Shown here: positions 1-5,930 of the stretch, piece after piece
Layout: each line of letters starts with the position of its first letter
Position numbering within the stretch: position 1 is the first letter of the stretch
Assembly: GCA_030643455.1 (NCBI GenBank)
Contig: DAOWLV010000067.1
Location: forward strand, 1-10,322
Reading direction: 5' to 3'
Source of the DNA: Candidatus Krumholzibacteriia bacterium
Lineage (GTDB): Bacteria > Krumholzibacteriota > Krumholzibacteriia > LZORAL124-64-63
DNA length: 10,322 bases
Notes under the pieces: generated by a model
Databases searched by the model: none
Seen by the model: the letters and a program-made list of their open reading frames with translations, nothing else
Told to the model about the DNA's origin: nothing
Position numbers and translations under genes: made by a program

Positions 1-1
1 A

Positions 2-151
2 TTGGACGAAAGCCCGTACCTTGCCGGAAACCACAAACAGGTGTGGGACGGACGTGACGCAGGCGGGCAGACCACCGCTTCAGGGATGTATTTCTACAGG
101 TTCGAAGCAGGGGATCAGAAACGGGTGGGCAAGCTGACATTGCTCAAGTAA
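2..151 (+). CDS. 3' end of a secreted protein: C-terminal FlgD-like/T9SS-like sorting domain (5' truncated by window edge)
   Basis: Only the last 49 codons and the TAA stop are inside the window, so the function of the whole protein cannot be told. The visible residues are the final strands of a FlgD-like Ig fold of the kind used as a C-terminal sorting domain: a VWDGRD turn, then SGMYFYRF, then the end strand KRVGKLTLLK. In FCB-group bacteria such tails are removed or anchored when the protein is exported across the outer membrane. The segment matches the tail of the next gene at 42 of 49 residues. The next gene starts 25 nt after this stop with its own ribosome binding site, so the two probably share a transcript. 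I infer a large exported protein; enzymatic or adhesive content is unknown. Confidence 0.85.
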   Translation: MDESPYLAGNHKQVWDGRDAGGQTTASGMYFYRFEAGDQKRVGKLTLLK

Positions 152-166
152 CAAGAATTTTTCATT

Positions 167-170
167 GGAG
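167..170 (+). promoter_or_regulatory. Shine-Dalgarno that sets the start at 177
   Basis: GGAG lies 6 nt before ATG 177, ideal spacing. A longer reading from TTG 165 would translate straight through this site, so TTG is rejected as the start. Confidence 0.75.
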
Positions 171-176
171 AACATC

Positions 177-3100
177 ATGAAACGCTTGTTGATAATCATT
201 GTGGCCGTGCTGACCTTGTTCGCCTTGTGTGCTCACGCCAAGCCCGTTCAAAGAGATGTCGCGCCCCAACCCCAGGGCAGCCTCGGCCCAAGGGGGGAGT
301 TCCCCGCGACTAACGCCAGGGCCGTGGTGGATACAACCTACCTCCTGGGTGGACCCGACCGATGGGATGGCCGTTTCGAGACCCCCGCCGGCGAACCCGA
401 CTGGCATGGCTGGACCCATGAAGACCTCAGTATCAGCCTTGAGAACCACTGGCACGTGTCCACCTACATGGCCGACCAGATCCCGGGCCATGGGCCCGGC
501 AACCACGCCATGTACTGCGGGGATGAGACCATCGCTGCCTGTACTCCGACCGACAGCATCGGGGGCTACGGCCACGACTGGCTCGAGGAAATCGAATGGC
601 GGCAAACCGTGAACGATCCCGGCCAGCCGGTGACCGTGCGGCTGACCGGAACCATGAACTTCGATACCGAACCAGGCTATGATTTCGTGTATCTCATCAT
701 CCAGAGGGGGGAGACCCCCGAAATCCTTGCCACCTGGGATGACCAGGGAACCGCGGCGCTGGATATCACCACCGTGCTTTCCCCCGGCGAATTCACAGGT
801 TCCGGCAACAACGAAGTGCGGCTGGCGTGGCGCTTTCGAAGTGATGGCGCATGGAACGACATAGACTGCCTTTTCCCCACAAGCGGGGCCTGCCAGATCG
901 ATGACCTTGCCGTTTACCTCGACGGCAACCTTGTCACGCTGGATGATTTCGAGCCCGGCAACCCGGTCAACTGGGATCCGTTCGAACTTCCAGGTGTGGG
1001 TGACTTCGCCAACCTCCGCAACAATCTGCAGTCGGTTCATGCCTGCCAATCGGTCAATCTTTCCTTCCAGGCCAATTTCATCGATGACGGCGTAGTGGTT
1101 CCCGGCACCGGAGGCACTCCCTGCATAAACTGGTGTTACGGACCAGGGGGCTGGATCATCAACAACGACGGTGGTCTGATGAACGACGACGACTTCCATC
1201 AGAAAAACCTGGTCATCTCGCCGCCCATGGCCTGGCCGGCCGGCAAGGACGGAGCGGAACTCGCCTTCGACGTCTTTGTCCACGAGAACTTCGGTGTTTC
1301 GGGTGCTTCCGGGATTTTTCCCTTCTGGTGGGTTCGATCGACGGCCAGTTCCGATCCCGCCGACCTGCAGGACGCCCCCTGGGTCCACCGGAATTTGGGT
1401 CTTACAGATCCCAGCGGTTCCTACGTGAGAAAGATACAACCCGTCAGTGACATGATGGTGCCGGGCCGCCAATGGGCCCAGGTCGCCCTTGGAACCTTCG
1501 AATTCGGTTTCCGAAACGGTTTTGATGGCCCCAACGGCACCCCGGCGCCCTACTACGACAACGTGGCCTTCAAGGTTTGGGATCCCGACGGGCCCGAAAT
1601 CCTGGTCAAGCCGCGCGAAATCCTGGGGGATTCTTCCCCGGAATCAGGGATCCTGGACCCCGTGAATCTCGCGGCCAACTCGTGCCGCGTGGACATGGCC
1701 TCCATGATCTTCGGCGGCGACCGGGGTGATTCGCTGGTCGTCCGGATCACACCTCTGCGCCATGGCGCGGCCGTGGTGGATCCGCCCTCTCTTCACTGGG
1801 TGATGAAGGCCAACCCGGTCTTCGATTCGGTGAGACCTTCGGCCCCCGACGCCCAGGGTATCCTGCGTGGGATGACCAGTGGCAGCGTGGCTTTAAACAA
1901 CAGTGGAAACCCGGTTGAAGGCCGGTGGGCCTTCGACCTGCCGGACACCGGATTTTTCTACCCCGGTGACAGACTGCGCTATTACATCACCGCCAGTGAC
2001 GATCTGACCGGAGATGTTCGCACCAACGTCTGGCCGCCCGACACAACGGGCATCCTCGATTTTTCTCCCGGTTCAATGTACCCCTACCATGCCGAAATCC
2101 GCGGCCTGCCAACGGTCACCCAGCCCATGGTCGGACAGTTCGCGCATCCTCCACTTCTGTTTGTCGACGACAGCCAGACCGATCCCGAGGTAAGAATATC
2201 CTGGCTCGAGGCCCTGGATGACCTGGGCTTCCAGCCCGGTGAAAACCTGGACATCCTGACCATCCACTTCCCCAGCGATTTCAGTCAATTCGCGACCGTG
2301 GATGTCCTGACCGGTTACCAGACCATGCTCTATTCGGCGGGAACCTCCTTTTCCAGCATGGACCTGGGCGGCCCGATAGTGGTCGACGACTGGCTCATGA
2401 CGGGAGGGAAAAAATTACTTCTGGCCGGTCAGACCGTGAACAGCACACTGAGCCTTTCCAGCCAGGGGCAGATTCTGAGTTCCAGGTTGGGCGTCAATCG
2501 CCACGGCTCGAGTATTGCCAACCTCAACGGTAGCATATGGGATCTTCTGGTTTCGCCCCTTCCGGGCAACGGTGTTTTGCCGGATGATATCCAGTGGCAG
2601 GTCAACGCCGCCTGTCCCCAAATCCGTTTGATCGACGCCATTGGTTCCACGGGAGACGGTCAATCGGCCGCCACCCTTGATGCGGTGGGATCTCCCGGCG
2701 GGCCCTATTCCGCTGTTATTACAGTCGAAGATCCGGTGCTGGACAACCGCACCGCGGTCATGCCCTTCGATCTGGACGCGGTCAGCGGCATGACCACCGG
2801 TTCCAACAACAGGGACAAGGTGTTTTCGCCCTCGACCACCCTGGTCTATTTCCTGATGTCCTGGCTGGGCACCGATGTGGTCAGTGGCGCCCGAGACGTC
2901 CCCGGGGTCGGGCAGGTGTTGGTCACCGCCCATCCCAACCCCTTCAATCCATCGACCACGATCGCTTTTGATCTGCCACGGGCGATGGAGGTGTCGCTCG
3001 ACATCTATGACTTGCAGGGGCGGTTAGTGCGCCGGCTTTTGGACGAGAGCCCTTATGTGACCGGCAGCCATAAACAGGTGTGGGACGGGCGCGATGGCGG

Positions 3101-3188
3101 CGGGCAAGCCACGGCTTCGGGAGTGTATTTCTACCGGTTCACCGCGGGAGACCAGAAACGGGTGGGCAAGCTGACGCTGCTCAAATAA
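177..3188 (+). CDS. Large secreted protein with two beta-sandwich modules, GATase-like region and C-terminal sorting domain
   Basis: A 1003-residue exported protein of unknown activity. The signal peptide is MKRLL followed by a hydrophobic core, probably cut after CAHA (residue 21); the Cys there does not fit a lipobox. Two similar-sized modules follow, about 40-250 and 250-470. The first holds CGDE (114-117) and FDTEPGYDF (162-170), a pattern seen in MAM/jelly-roll-like modules accompanying secreted peptidases such as immune inhibitor A. Both end in a QIDD/YYDN-type strand (240-243, 459-462). No HExxH zinc motif is present, so a peptidase is not supported. Residues about 655-770 look like a class I glutamine-amidotransferase/ThuA-type fold: LLFVDDSQ at 660-667 and GGKKLLLAGQT at 743-753; no catalytic Cys nucleophile is evident. 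The end (about 912-1003) is a FlgD-like sorting domain with NPFNP at 921-925. Start chosen from GGAG 6 nt before the ATG. Exterior or surface location is inferred; module names are by resemblance only. Confidence 0.88.
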   Translation: MKRLLIIIVAVLTLFALCAHAKPVQRDVAPQPQGSLGPRGEFPATNARAVVDTTYLLGGPDRWDGRFETPAGEPDWHGWTHEDLSISLENHWHVSTYMADQIPGHGPGNHAMYCGDETIAACTPTDSIGGYGHDWLEEIEWRQTVNDPGQPVTVRLTGTMNFDTEPGYDFVYLIIQRGETPEILATWDDQGTAALDITTVLSPGEFTGSGNNEVRLAWRFRSDGAWNDIDCLFPTSGACQIDDLAVYLDGNLVTLDDFEPGNPVNWDPFELPGVGDFANLRNNLQSVHACQSVNLSFQANFIDDGVVVPGTGGTPCINWCYGPGGWIINNDGGLMNDDDFHQKNLVISPPMAWPAGKDGAELAFDVFVHENFGVSGASGIFPFWWVRSTASSDPADLQDAPWVHRNLGLTDPSGSYVRKIQPVSDMMVPGRQWAQVALGTFEFGFRNGFDGPNGTPAPYYDNVAFKVWDPDGPEILVKPREILGDSSPESGILDPVNLAANSCRVDMASMIFGGDRGDSLVVRITPLRHGAAVVDPPSLHWVMKANPVFDSVRPSAPDAQGILRGMTSGSVALNNSGNPVEGRWAFDLPDTGFFYPGDRLRYYITASDDLTGDVRTNVWPPDTTGILDFSPGSMYPYHAEIRGLPTVTQPMVGQFAHPPLLFVDDSQTDPEVRISWLEALDDLGFQPGENLDILTIHFPSDFSQFATVDVLTGYQTMLYSAGTSFSSMDLGGPIVVDDWLMTGGKKLLLAGQTVNSTLSLSSQGQILSSRLGVNRHGSSIANLNGSIWDLLVSPLPGNGVLPDDIQWQVNAACPQIRLIDAIGSTGDGQSAATLDAVGSPGGPYSAVITVEDPVLDNRTAVMPFDLDAVSGMTTGSNNRDKVFSPSTTLVYFLMSWLGTDVVSGARDVPGVGQVLVTAHPNPFNPSTTIAFDLPRAMEVSLDIYDLQGRLVRRLLDESPYVTGSHKQVWDGRDGGGQATASGVYFYRFTAGDQKRVGKLTLLK
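3039..3188 (+). repeat. Second copy of the sorting-tail coding sequence (direct repeat of 2-151)
   Basis: Aligned codon by codon without gaps to bases 2-151, 120 of 150 bases and 42 of 49 residues agree. Of 26 differing codons 19 are synonymous, so the protein sequence is conserved while the DNA has drifted. This is a paralogous domain, not a recent transposition. The two copies are in direct orientation about 3 kb apart. Confidence 0.85.
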
Positions 3189-3247
3189 TCAGGGACCGCG
3201 ATCATCTAATCGATCACCTTCCTGTGATTTGATCAACCATACAGTGC

Positions 3248-3278
3248 GCCCCTTCCAGCAGGGGCCCACGTTATTATT
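3248..3278 (+). terminator. Possible weak terminator after the secreted protein gene
   Basis: GCCCCT (3248-3253), a 6-nt loop and AGGGGC (3260-3265) form a perfect 6-bp stem. A T-rich stretch, TTATTATT, starts 5 nt after the stem, at 3271. The offset T-tract makes this weaker than the other terminators here. It lies 60 nt after the stop of the secreted protein gene, the expected place. Confidence 0.4.
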
Positions 3279-3325
3279 CCTCATCCGGTTTTGGCTTTCC
3301 CCCGCCGACGTTCCTATCATTGTCT

Positions 3326-3354
3326 TTGAGTTGTCCGCGAGCGGGTCACATGAT
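3326..3354 (+). promoter_or_regulatory. Weak sigma70-like promoter candidate before trmJ
   Basis: TTGAGT (3326-3331) and CATGAT (3349-3354) are 17 nt apart; each matches 4 of 6 consensus bases. It would give a leader of about 35 nt before GTG 3396. The rest of the 3189-3395 gap shows only the hairpin at 3248. The match is little better than chance. Confidence 0.22.
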
Positions 3355-3395
3355 GGCCCGAACCCCCATCCCCAACCCATGGACTGCCATCAATC

Positions 3396-4319
3396 GTGAA
3401 CGATAACACCATCGAAACCGACCAGGGCGCCCCCAGCCTGGACAACGTCATAGTTGTGCTCAGCCGCACGACCGAACCGATGAACATCGGGGCGGCCTGC
3501 CGCGCCATGAAGACCATGGGTCTGAAGCACCTGCGGCTGATCGACCCGTTGAATCCCAAGGGACGCAGCGCCCGCGCACTTGCCCACGGCGCCGAAGACA
3601 TCCTGGAAAACGCCCAGGTTGTGGACACTCTCAACGAGGCGATCAGCGACGCCATCCTGGTCACCGGCACGACCGCCCGCATGCGGCAGCTGAGAAAACG
3701 CGCCCTGCTGACCCCCGCGAACCTGGCCGACCACGTCGCCGACCACAGCCGCTCGGGCAAGGTGGTCGTCATGTTCGGGACCGAGCGCACGGGCCTGACA
3801 AGCGACGAGGCGGACATCTGCCGTTATCTGTCCACGGTTGACACGGCTCCCGAGCACCCCTCTCTCAATCTTGCCCAGGCGGTGATGTTGTACAGCTGGG
3901 AAATCCGACAGGCCATGCAGAGGGCGGGCGCCCCGGGCAGCACCGGGCAGCCCCGCAACGCGCCCGCGCCGGGACCGGGTGTTCGCCGGCCGGAGATGCG
4001 CGTGCGCCATCCCCATCGCACCACCAAGCTGCCCACCCAGGTGGAACTGGACAACATGTACGCCCACATCGCCCACACCATGAAAGCGGTGGAATATACC
4101 GAACCCGAAATCTTCAAGTTCATGACCTATTGGCGGCAGCTTCATATGCGGGCGGGAATCGTCAACTGGGAGACGCACATCTATCACATGTTCTGCCGCA
4201 GGATATTGAGAAAGCTGGATGTGCCCAAGTTTCCCGGCCTGCCTGGTGTGCCGGACGATTCCGAAAATCATTCCGAAGATCATTCCGAAAATCATTCCGA
4301 AAATCCAGCCGACACATAA
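3396..4319 (+). CDS. trmJ: TrmJ-family tRNA (cytidine/uridine-32-2'-O-)-methyltransferase
   Basis: A 307-residue SPOUT-class RNA methyltransferase. TrmJ methylates the 2'-OH of nucleotide 32 in the tRNA anticodon loop using S-adenosylmethionine, in the cytoplasm, as a dimer. The three TrmH/TrmJ motifs are intact: motif 1 RTTEPMNIGAACRAMKTMGL (24-43); motif 2 FGTERTGL (127-134); motif 3 HPSLNLAQA (154-162), the last two forming the trefoil-knot cofactor site. A Pro/Gly/Arg-rich linker (about 175-215) leads to a C-terminal helical domain (about 216-280; MRAGIVNWE inside), the usual TrmJ tRNA-binding add-on. The protein is longer than E. coli TrmJ (about 246) because of the linker and an odd tail, DSEN HSED HSEN HSEN. 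GTG 3396 is the start by default: the frame is closed by TGA at 3351 and the next ATG falls inside motif 1. The Shine-Dalgarno is poor (GGA 12 nt upstream). TrmH or another SpoU member is possible, but the C-terminal domain favours TrmJ. Confidence 0.88.
   Translation: MNDNTIETDQGAPSLDNVIVVLSRTTEPMNIGAACRAMKTMGLKHLRLIDPLNPKGRSARALAHGAEDILENAQVVDTLNEAISDAILVTGTTARMRQLRKRALLTPANLADHVADHSRSGKVVVMFGTERTGLTSDEADICRYLSTVDTAPEHPSLNLAQAVMLYSWEIRQAMQRAGAPGSTGQPRNAPAPGPGVRRPEMRVRHPHRTTKLPTQVELDNMYAHIAHTMKAVEYTEPEIFKFMTYWRQLHMRAGIVNWETHIYHMFCRRILRKLDVPKFPGLPGVPDDSENHSEDHSENHSENPADT
4257..4304 (+). repeat. Four tandem 12-bp repeats inside the 3' end of trmJ
   Basis: Four consecutive 12-mers of the form CATTCCGAAAAT (unit 1 begins with G instead of C; unit 2 has GAAGAT at its end). 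Each encodes one tetrapeptide, H/D-S-E-N/D. Because 12 is a multiple of 3, changes in copy number keep the frame. Confidence 0.92.
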
Positions 4320-4350
4320 AAAGACCCGGACCGCCGTGAAGCAATCCGGG
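4317..4350 (-). terminator. Rho-independent terminator of the hpt gene
   Basis: Read on the minus strand: CCCGGATTGC, loop TTCACG, GCGGTCCGGG, then TCTTTTTA. The 10-bp stem includes two T-G wobbles. On the plus strand those become C-A mismatches and no T-run follows, so it should act mainly on the leftward hpt transcript. It starts 31 nt after the hpt stop, and its U-tract lies over the trmJ stop codon (4317-4319). Confidence 0.82.
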
Positions 4351-4380
4351 GCTCTGCCCAATCCCCTGGGCGATTCGATA

Positions 4381-4752
4381 TCAGCTGACGCCGATGGTTC
4401 CAATGGCCTCGAATACGGCGTGGTATTCCATCTCGAGGTGCGCGATGTTTTCCCGGACCGTGGGCAGGTCCTCTTCCTTGGCCAGCATCTCGAACTCCCT
4501 GCAGACCATGGCCAGCCGTGGCGCGCCGTAGGTCGAGCAGGCCCCCTTGAAGCTGTGGGCCTCCCTGGCCACCTTTTCGCAATCGCCGTTGGCGATGGCA
4601 TCCTTGATTGCCTTGTAAAGGGGCGGCGCGTGGTCCAGGAACAGGTCACGCAGTTCGCCAAGGATTTCTTCGTCCCCACCGAATTCGGCCATCAGGCGTG
4701 ATTCGTCGATGACTGGCATCTCGGATCCAGGAAGGTTCAATTCCTTGCTCAC
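4381..4752 (-). CDS. Stand-alone histidine phosphotransfer (Hpt) domain protein
   Basis: A 123-residue protein that is almost entirely one Hpt domain, a four-helix bundle relaying phosphate between receiver domains in multistep phosphorelays, in the cytoplasm. The active-site helix reads AREAHSFKGACSTYGA, with the phospho-accepting His at residue 66 followed by the typical xxKG. The following helix (about 79-91, APRLAMVCREFEML) also fits the family. The first 12 residues are a short non-conserved lead. The start is GTG 4752, supported by GAGGA 6 nt upstream; the next Met (residue 12) has no comparable site. It converges with trmJ and diverges from the porin gene. No histidine kinase or response regulator is in the window, so partners and output are unknown; it probably serves a hybrid kinase encoded elsewhere. 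Confidence 0.9.
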   Translation of the reverse strand: MSKELNLPGSEMPVIDESRLMAEFGGDEEILGELRDLFLDHAPPLYKAIKDAIANGDCEKVAREAHSFKGACSTYGAPRLAMVCREFEMLAKEEDLPTVRENIAHLEMEYHAVFEAIGTIGVS

Positions 4753-4758
4753 GGTGAT

Positions 4759-4763
4759 TCCTC
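4759..4763 (-). promoter_or_regulatory. Shine-Dalgarno of the hpt gene
   Basis: Minus-strand GAGGA ends 6 nt before the GTG start at 4752, and is the reason for accepting a GTG start. Confidence 0.65.
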
Positions 4764-4841
4764 TCGATCTGGCGAATTCATTTCTCCATTCACCAATTTC
4801 GACCGGAGATCAGGGGCCTTGATCAATCTTTTCAAAATCCC

Positions 4842-4870
4842 TTGACCTGGCGGGTTTCCGGCCGAAAACT
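4842..4870 (+). promoter_or_regulatory. Candidate sigma70-like promoter of the porin gene
   Basis: TTGACC (4842-4847, 5 of 6 for the -35 box), a 17-nt spacer and AAAACT (4865-4870, 3 of 6 for the -10 box). It would leave a leader of about 75 nt before ATG 4953. The TTG of the -35 box could be misread as a start codon of a longer protein. The 200-nt divergent gap between hpt and this gene shows no other clear signal. Confidence 0.33.
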
Positions 4871-4940
4871 CTTCACTGAAACTCCCAAACGGTGGAAAAA
4901 GGACTTTCCGTCGGTAAATCCGGTCGCACGTGGCGGCCAC

Positions 4941-4946
4941 AAGGAG
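4941..4946 (+). promoter_or_regulatory. Strong Shine-Dalgarno that sets the start at 4953
   Basis: AAGGAG, followed by ATGAAA and then ATG 4953, gives a 6-nt spacer. The in-frame ATG at 4947 directly abuts the site and is too close to be used from it. Confidence 0.75.
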
Positions 4947-4952
4947 ATGAAA

Positions 4953-5744
4953 ATGAAGAAGCTTCTGTTGATCGCCCTGACATGCCTCTTGACCGTCGGC
5001 GCCGCCGCTCCCGCCCTGGCTCTTGGTCCGCTGGATGTCGAAGCCGAGCTGCCCCTGTACAGTAAATACGTCTGGCGCGGCATGACCAACACGGACGATT
5101 ACGTTTTACAGCCCAGTCTATTGGTCGGCATTTTCGGATTCCAGCTCGGTGTGTGGACCAACATGGACCTGACTGACATCAACGACGACGAAGGCGAGTT
5201 CAAGGAAATCGACTACACCCTGGGTTATAAACTGGGCCTGGCCATCTTCGAACTCGGCGCTGGGTTCATCCATTACCAGTACCCCGAAATCCCAAGGGCC
5301 GATACCACCGAATTCTACATCTCCGGCAAGGTGAACGTGCTCCTGTCCCCCTCCCTGGTCATCTACCAGGACATCGACCATTACAAGGGGGGCTACTGGG
5401 CCGCCAGTGTGGGTCACGGATTCGGTCTGGGGGAATCGGCCAAGATCGATGTGACCGCCGGACTCGGCCTGGGCTCCAAGAACTACATCGAGGGTTACTT
5501 TCCGGTGGATCCCGGCCTGCCCTGGGATCCCGAGTTCTCCACCGGCACCAGCGCGACCGATTATTACATCGACGCCAAGTTGCCCTTCCATCCCATTCCG
5601 TTCCTGACAATCGCTCCCAGCGTGACCTGGACCGCCCTGCTTGGCGACGCCAAGGATTCGGTGGCCGCGGTTCCCGATGGATCGATCTACGCCGGCCGGA
5701 CCAGTGCATTCTACTGGGGACTTTCGGCCAAGTTCAGTTTCTGA
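4953..5744 (+). CDS. TorF/Gcw_chp-like putative outer-membrane porin
   Basis: A 263-residue beta-barrel protein. The signal peptide is MKKLL plus a hydrophobic core, ending PALA (cut after residue 23). The mature N-terminus reads DVEAELPLYSKYVWRGMT (28-45); a first strand with SxYVWRG or SDYVFRG is the hallmark of the TorF/Gcw_chp family of putative porins. Alternating hydrophobic strands such as IDYTLGYKLGLAIFELGAGF and FYISGKVNVLL follow, with Asp/Gly-rich loops. The protein ends in KFSF; a terminal aromatic residue is what the BAM machinery expects. Length suits a small barrel of about 12 strands (inferred). Start chosen from AAGGAG 6 nt before ATG 4953; the frame is open further upstream to a TTG at 4842, but that part has no signal-peptide logic. 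It is a single transcription unit: own candidate promoter, strong terminator, divergent from hpt. Substrate is unknown. Confidence 0.83.
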   Translation: MKKLLLIALTCLLTVGAAAPALALGPLDVEAELPLYSKYVWRGMTNTDDYVLQPSLLVGIFGFQLGVWTNMDLTDINDDEGEFKEIDYTLGYKLGLAIFELGAGFIHYQYPEIPRADTTEFYISGKVNVLLSPSLVIYQDIDHYKGGYWAASVGHGFGLGESAKIDVTAGLGLGSKNYIEGYFPVDPGLPWDPEFSTGTSATDYYIDAKLPFHPIPFLTIAPSVTWTALLGDAKDSVAAVPDGSIYAGRTSAFYWGLSAKFSF

Positions 5745-5768
5745 CTTTCAGGTCGGACCTGATCCTGC

Positions 5769-5806
5769 ACCCCCCGCGGACCTGGTTCGCGGGGGGTTCT
5801 TCTATT
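5769..5806 (+). terminator. Strong Rho-independent terminator of the porin gene
   Basis: CCCCCCGCG (5770-5778), 9-nt loop, CGCGGGGGG (5788-5796), then TTCTTCTATT. The 9-bp GC stem is perfect, extendable by A5769-T5797. It begins 25 nt after the stop. A separate short palindrome, CAGGTC-G-GACCTG (5749-5761), sits between stop and stem; its right arm resembles the loop sequence GACCTGG. Confidence 0.9.
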
Positions 5807-5886
5807 CAAATCCGGAACCTGCTGGCATCTTGGAAGTTGAAATACCCGCCGCCCGACACGGCTGTCCTTTGTTGTCCCGGTCAACC

Positions 5887-5901
5887 CGGTCGATGCGACC
5901 G
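5887..5901 (+). repeat. Small perfect inverted repeat in the leader of the propeller gene
   Basis: CGGTCG-ATG-CGACCG is a 6-bp stem with a 3-nt loop ending 29 nt before GTG 5931. It could be a leader hairpin or an operator, but there is nothing to name a factor. No convincing promoter was found in 5807-5930. Confidence 0.3.
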
Positions 5902-5930
5902 ACCACTCATCCCGCTCCAGGGGGAATCCC

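Noticed and set aside
165..176. TTG 165 as the start of the large secreted protein
   Set aside because: The codons up to 177 contain the Shine-Dalgarno GGAG itself; ATG 177 is spaced correctly.
230..242. Lipoprotein signal in the secreted protein (FALC near residue 18)
   Set aside because: Leu directly before Cys and Phe at -3 do not fit a lipobox; cleavage after CAHA is more natural.
162..1472. Long antisense frame (436 codons) under the secreted protein gene
   Set aside because: No recognisable domain; a by-product of GC-rich codon bias. The sense strand has a signal peptide, ribosome binding site and sorting domain.
3390..4679. 429-codon antisense frame spanning trmJ and part of hpt
   Set aside because: It crosses two well-identified genes and their terminator in the wrong frame and shows only low-complexity Gly/Ala/His/Arg sequence.
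3229..4826. TTGATCAA palindromes at 3229-3236 and 4819-4826 as operator pair
   Set aside because: Only two copies of an 8-mer with no consistent position relative to a promoter; compatible with chance.
4842..4952. N-terminal extension of the porin from TTG 4842
   Set aside because: It would bury the signal peptide behind 37 non-conserved residues and translate through AAGGAG; the TTG fits a -35 box better.
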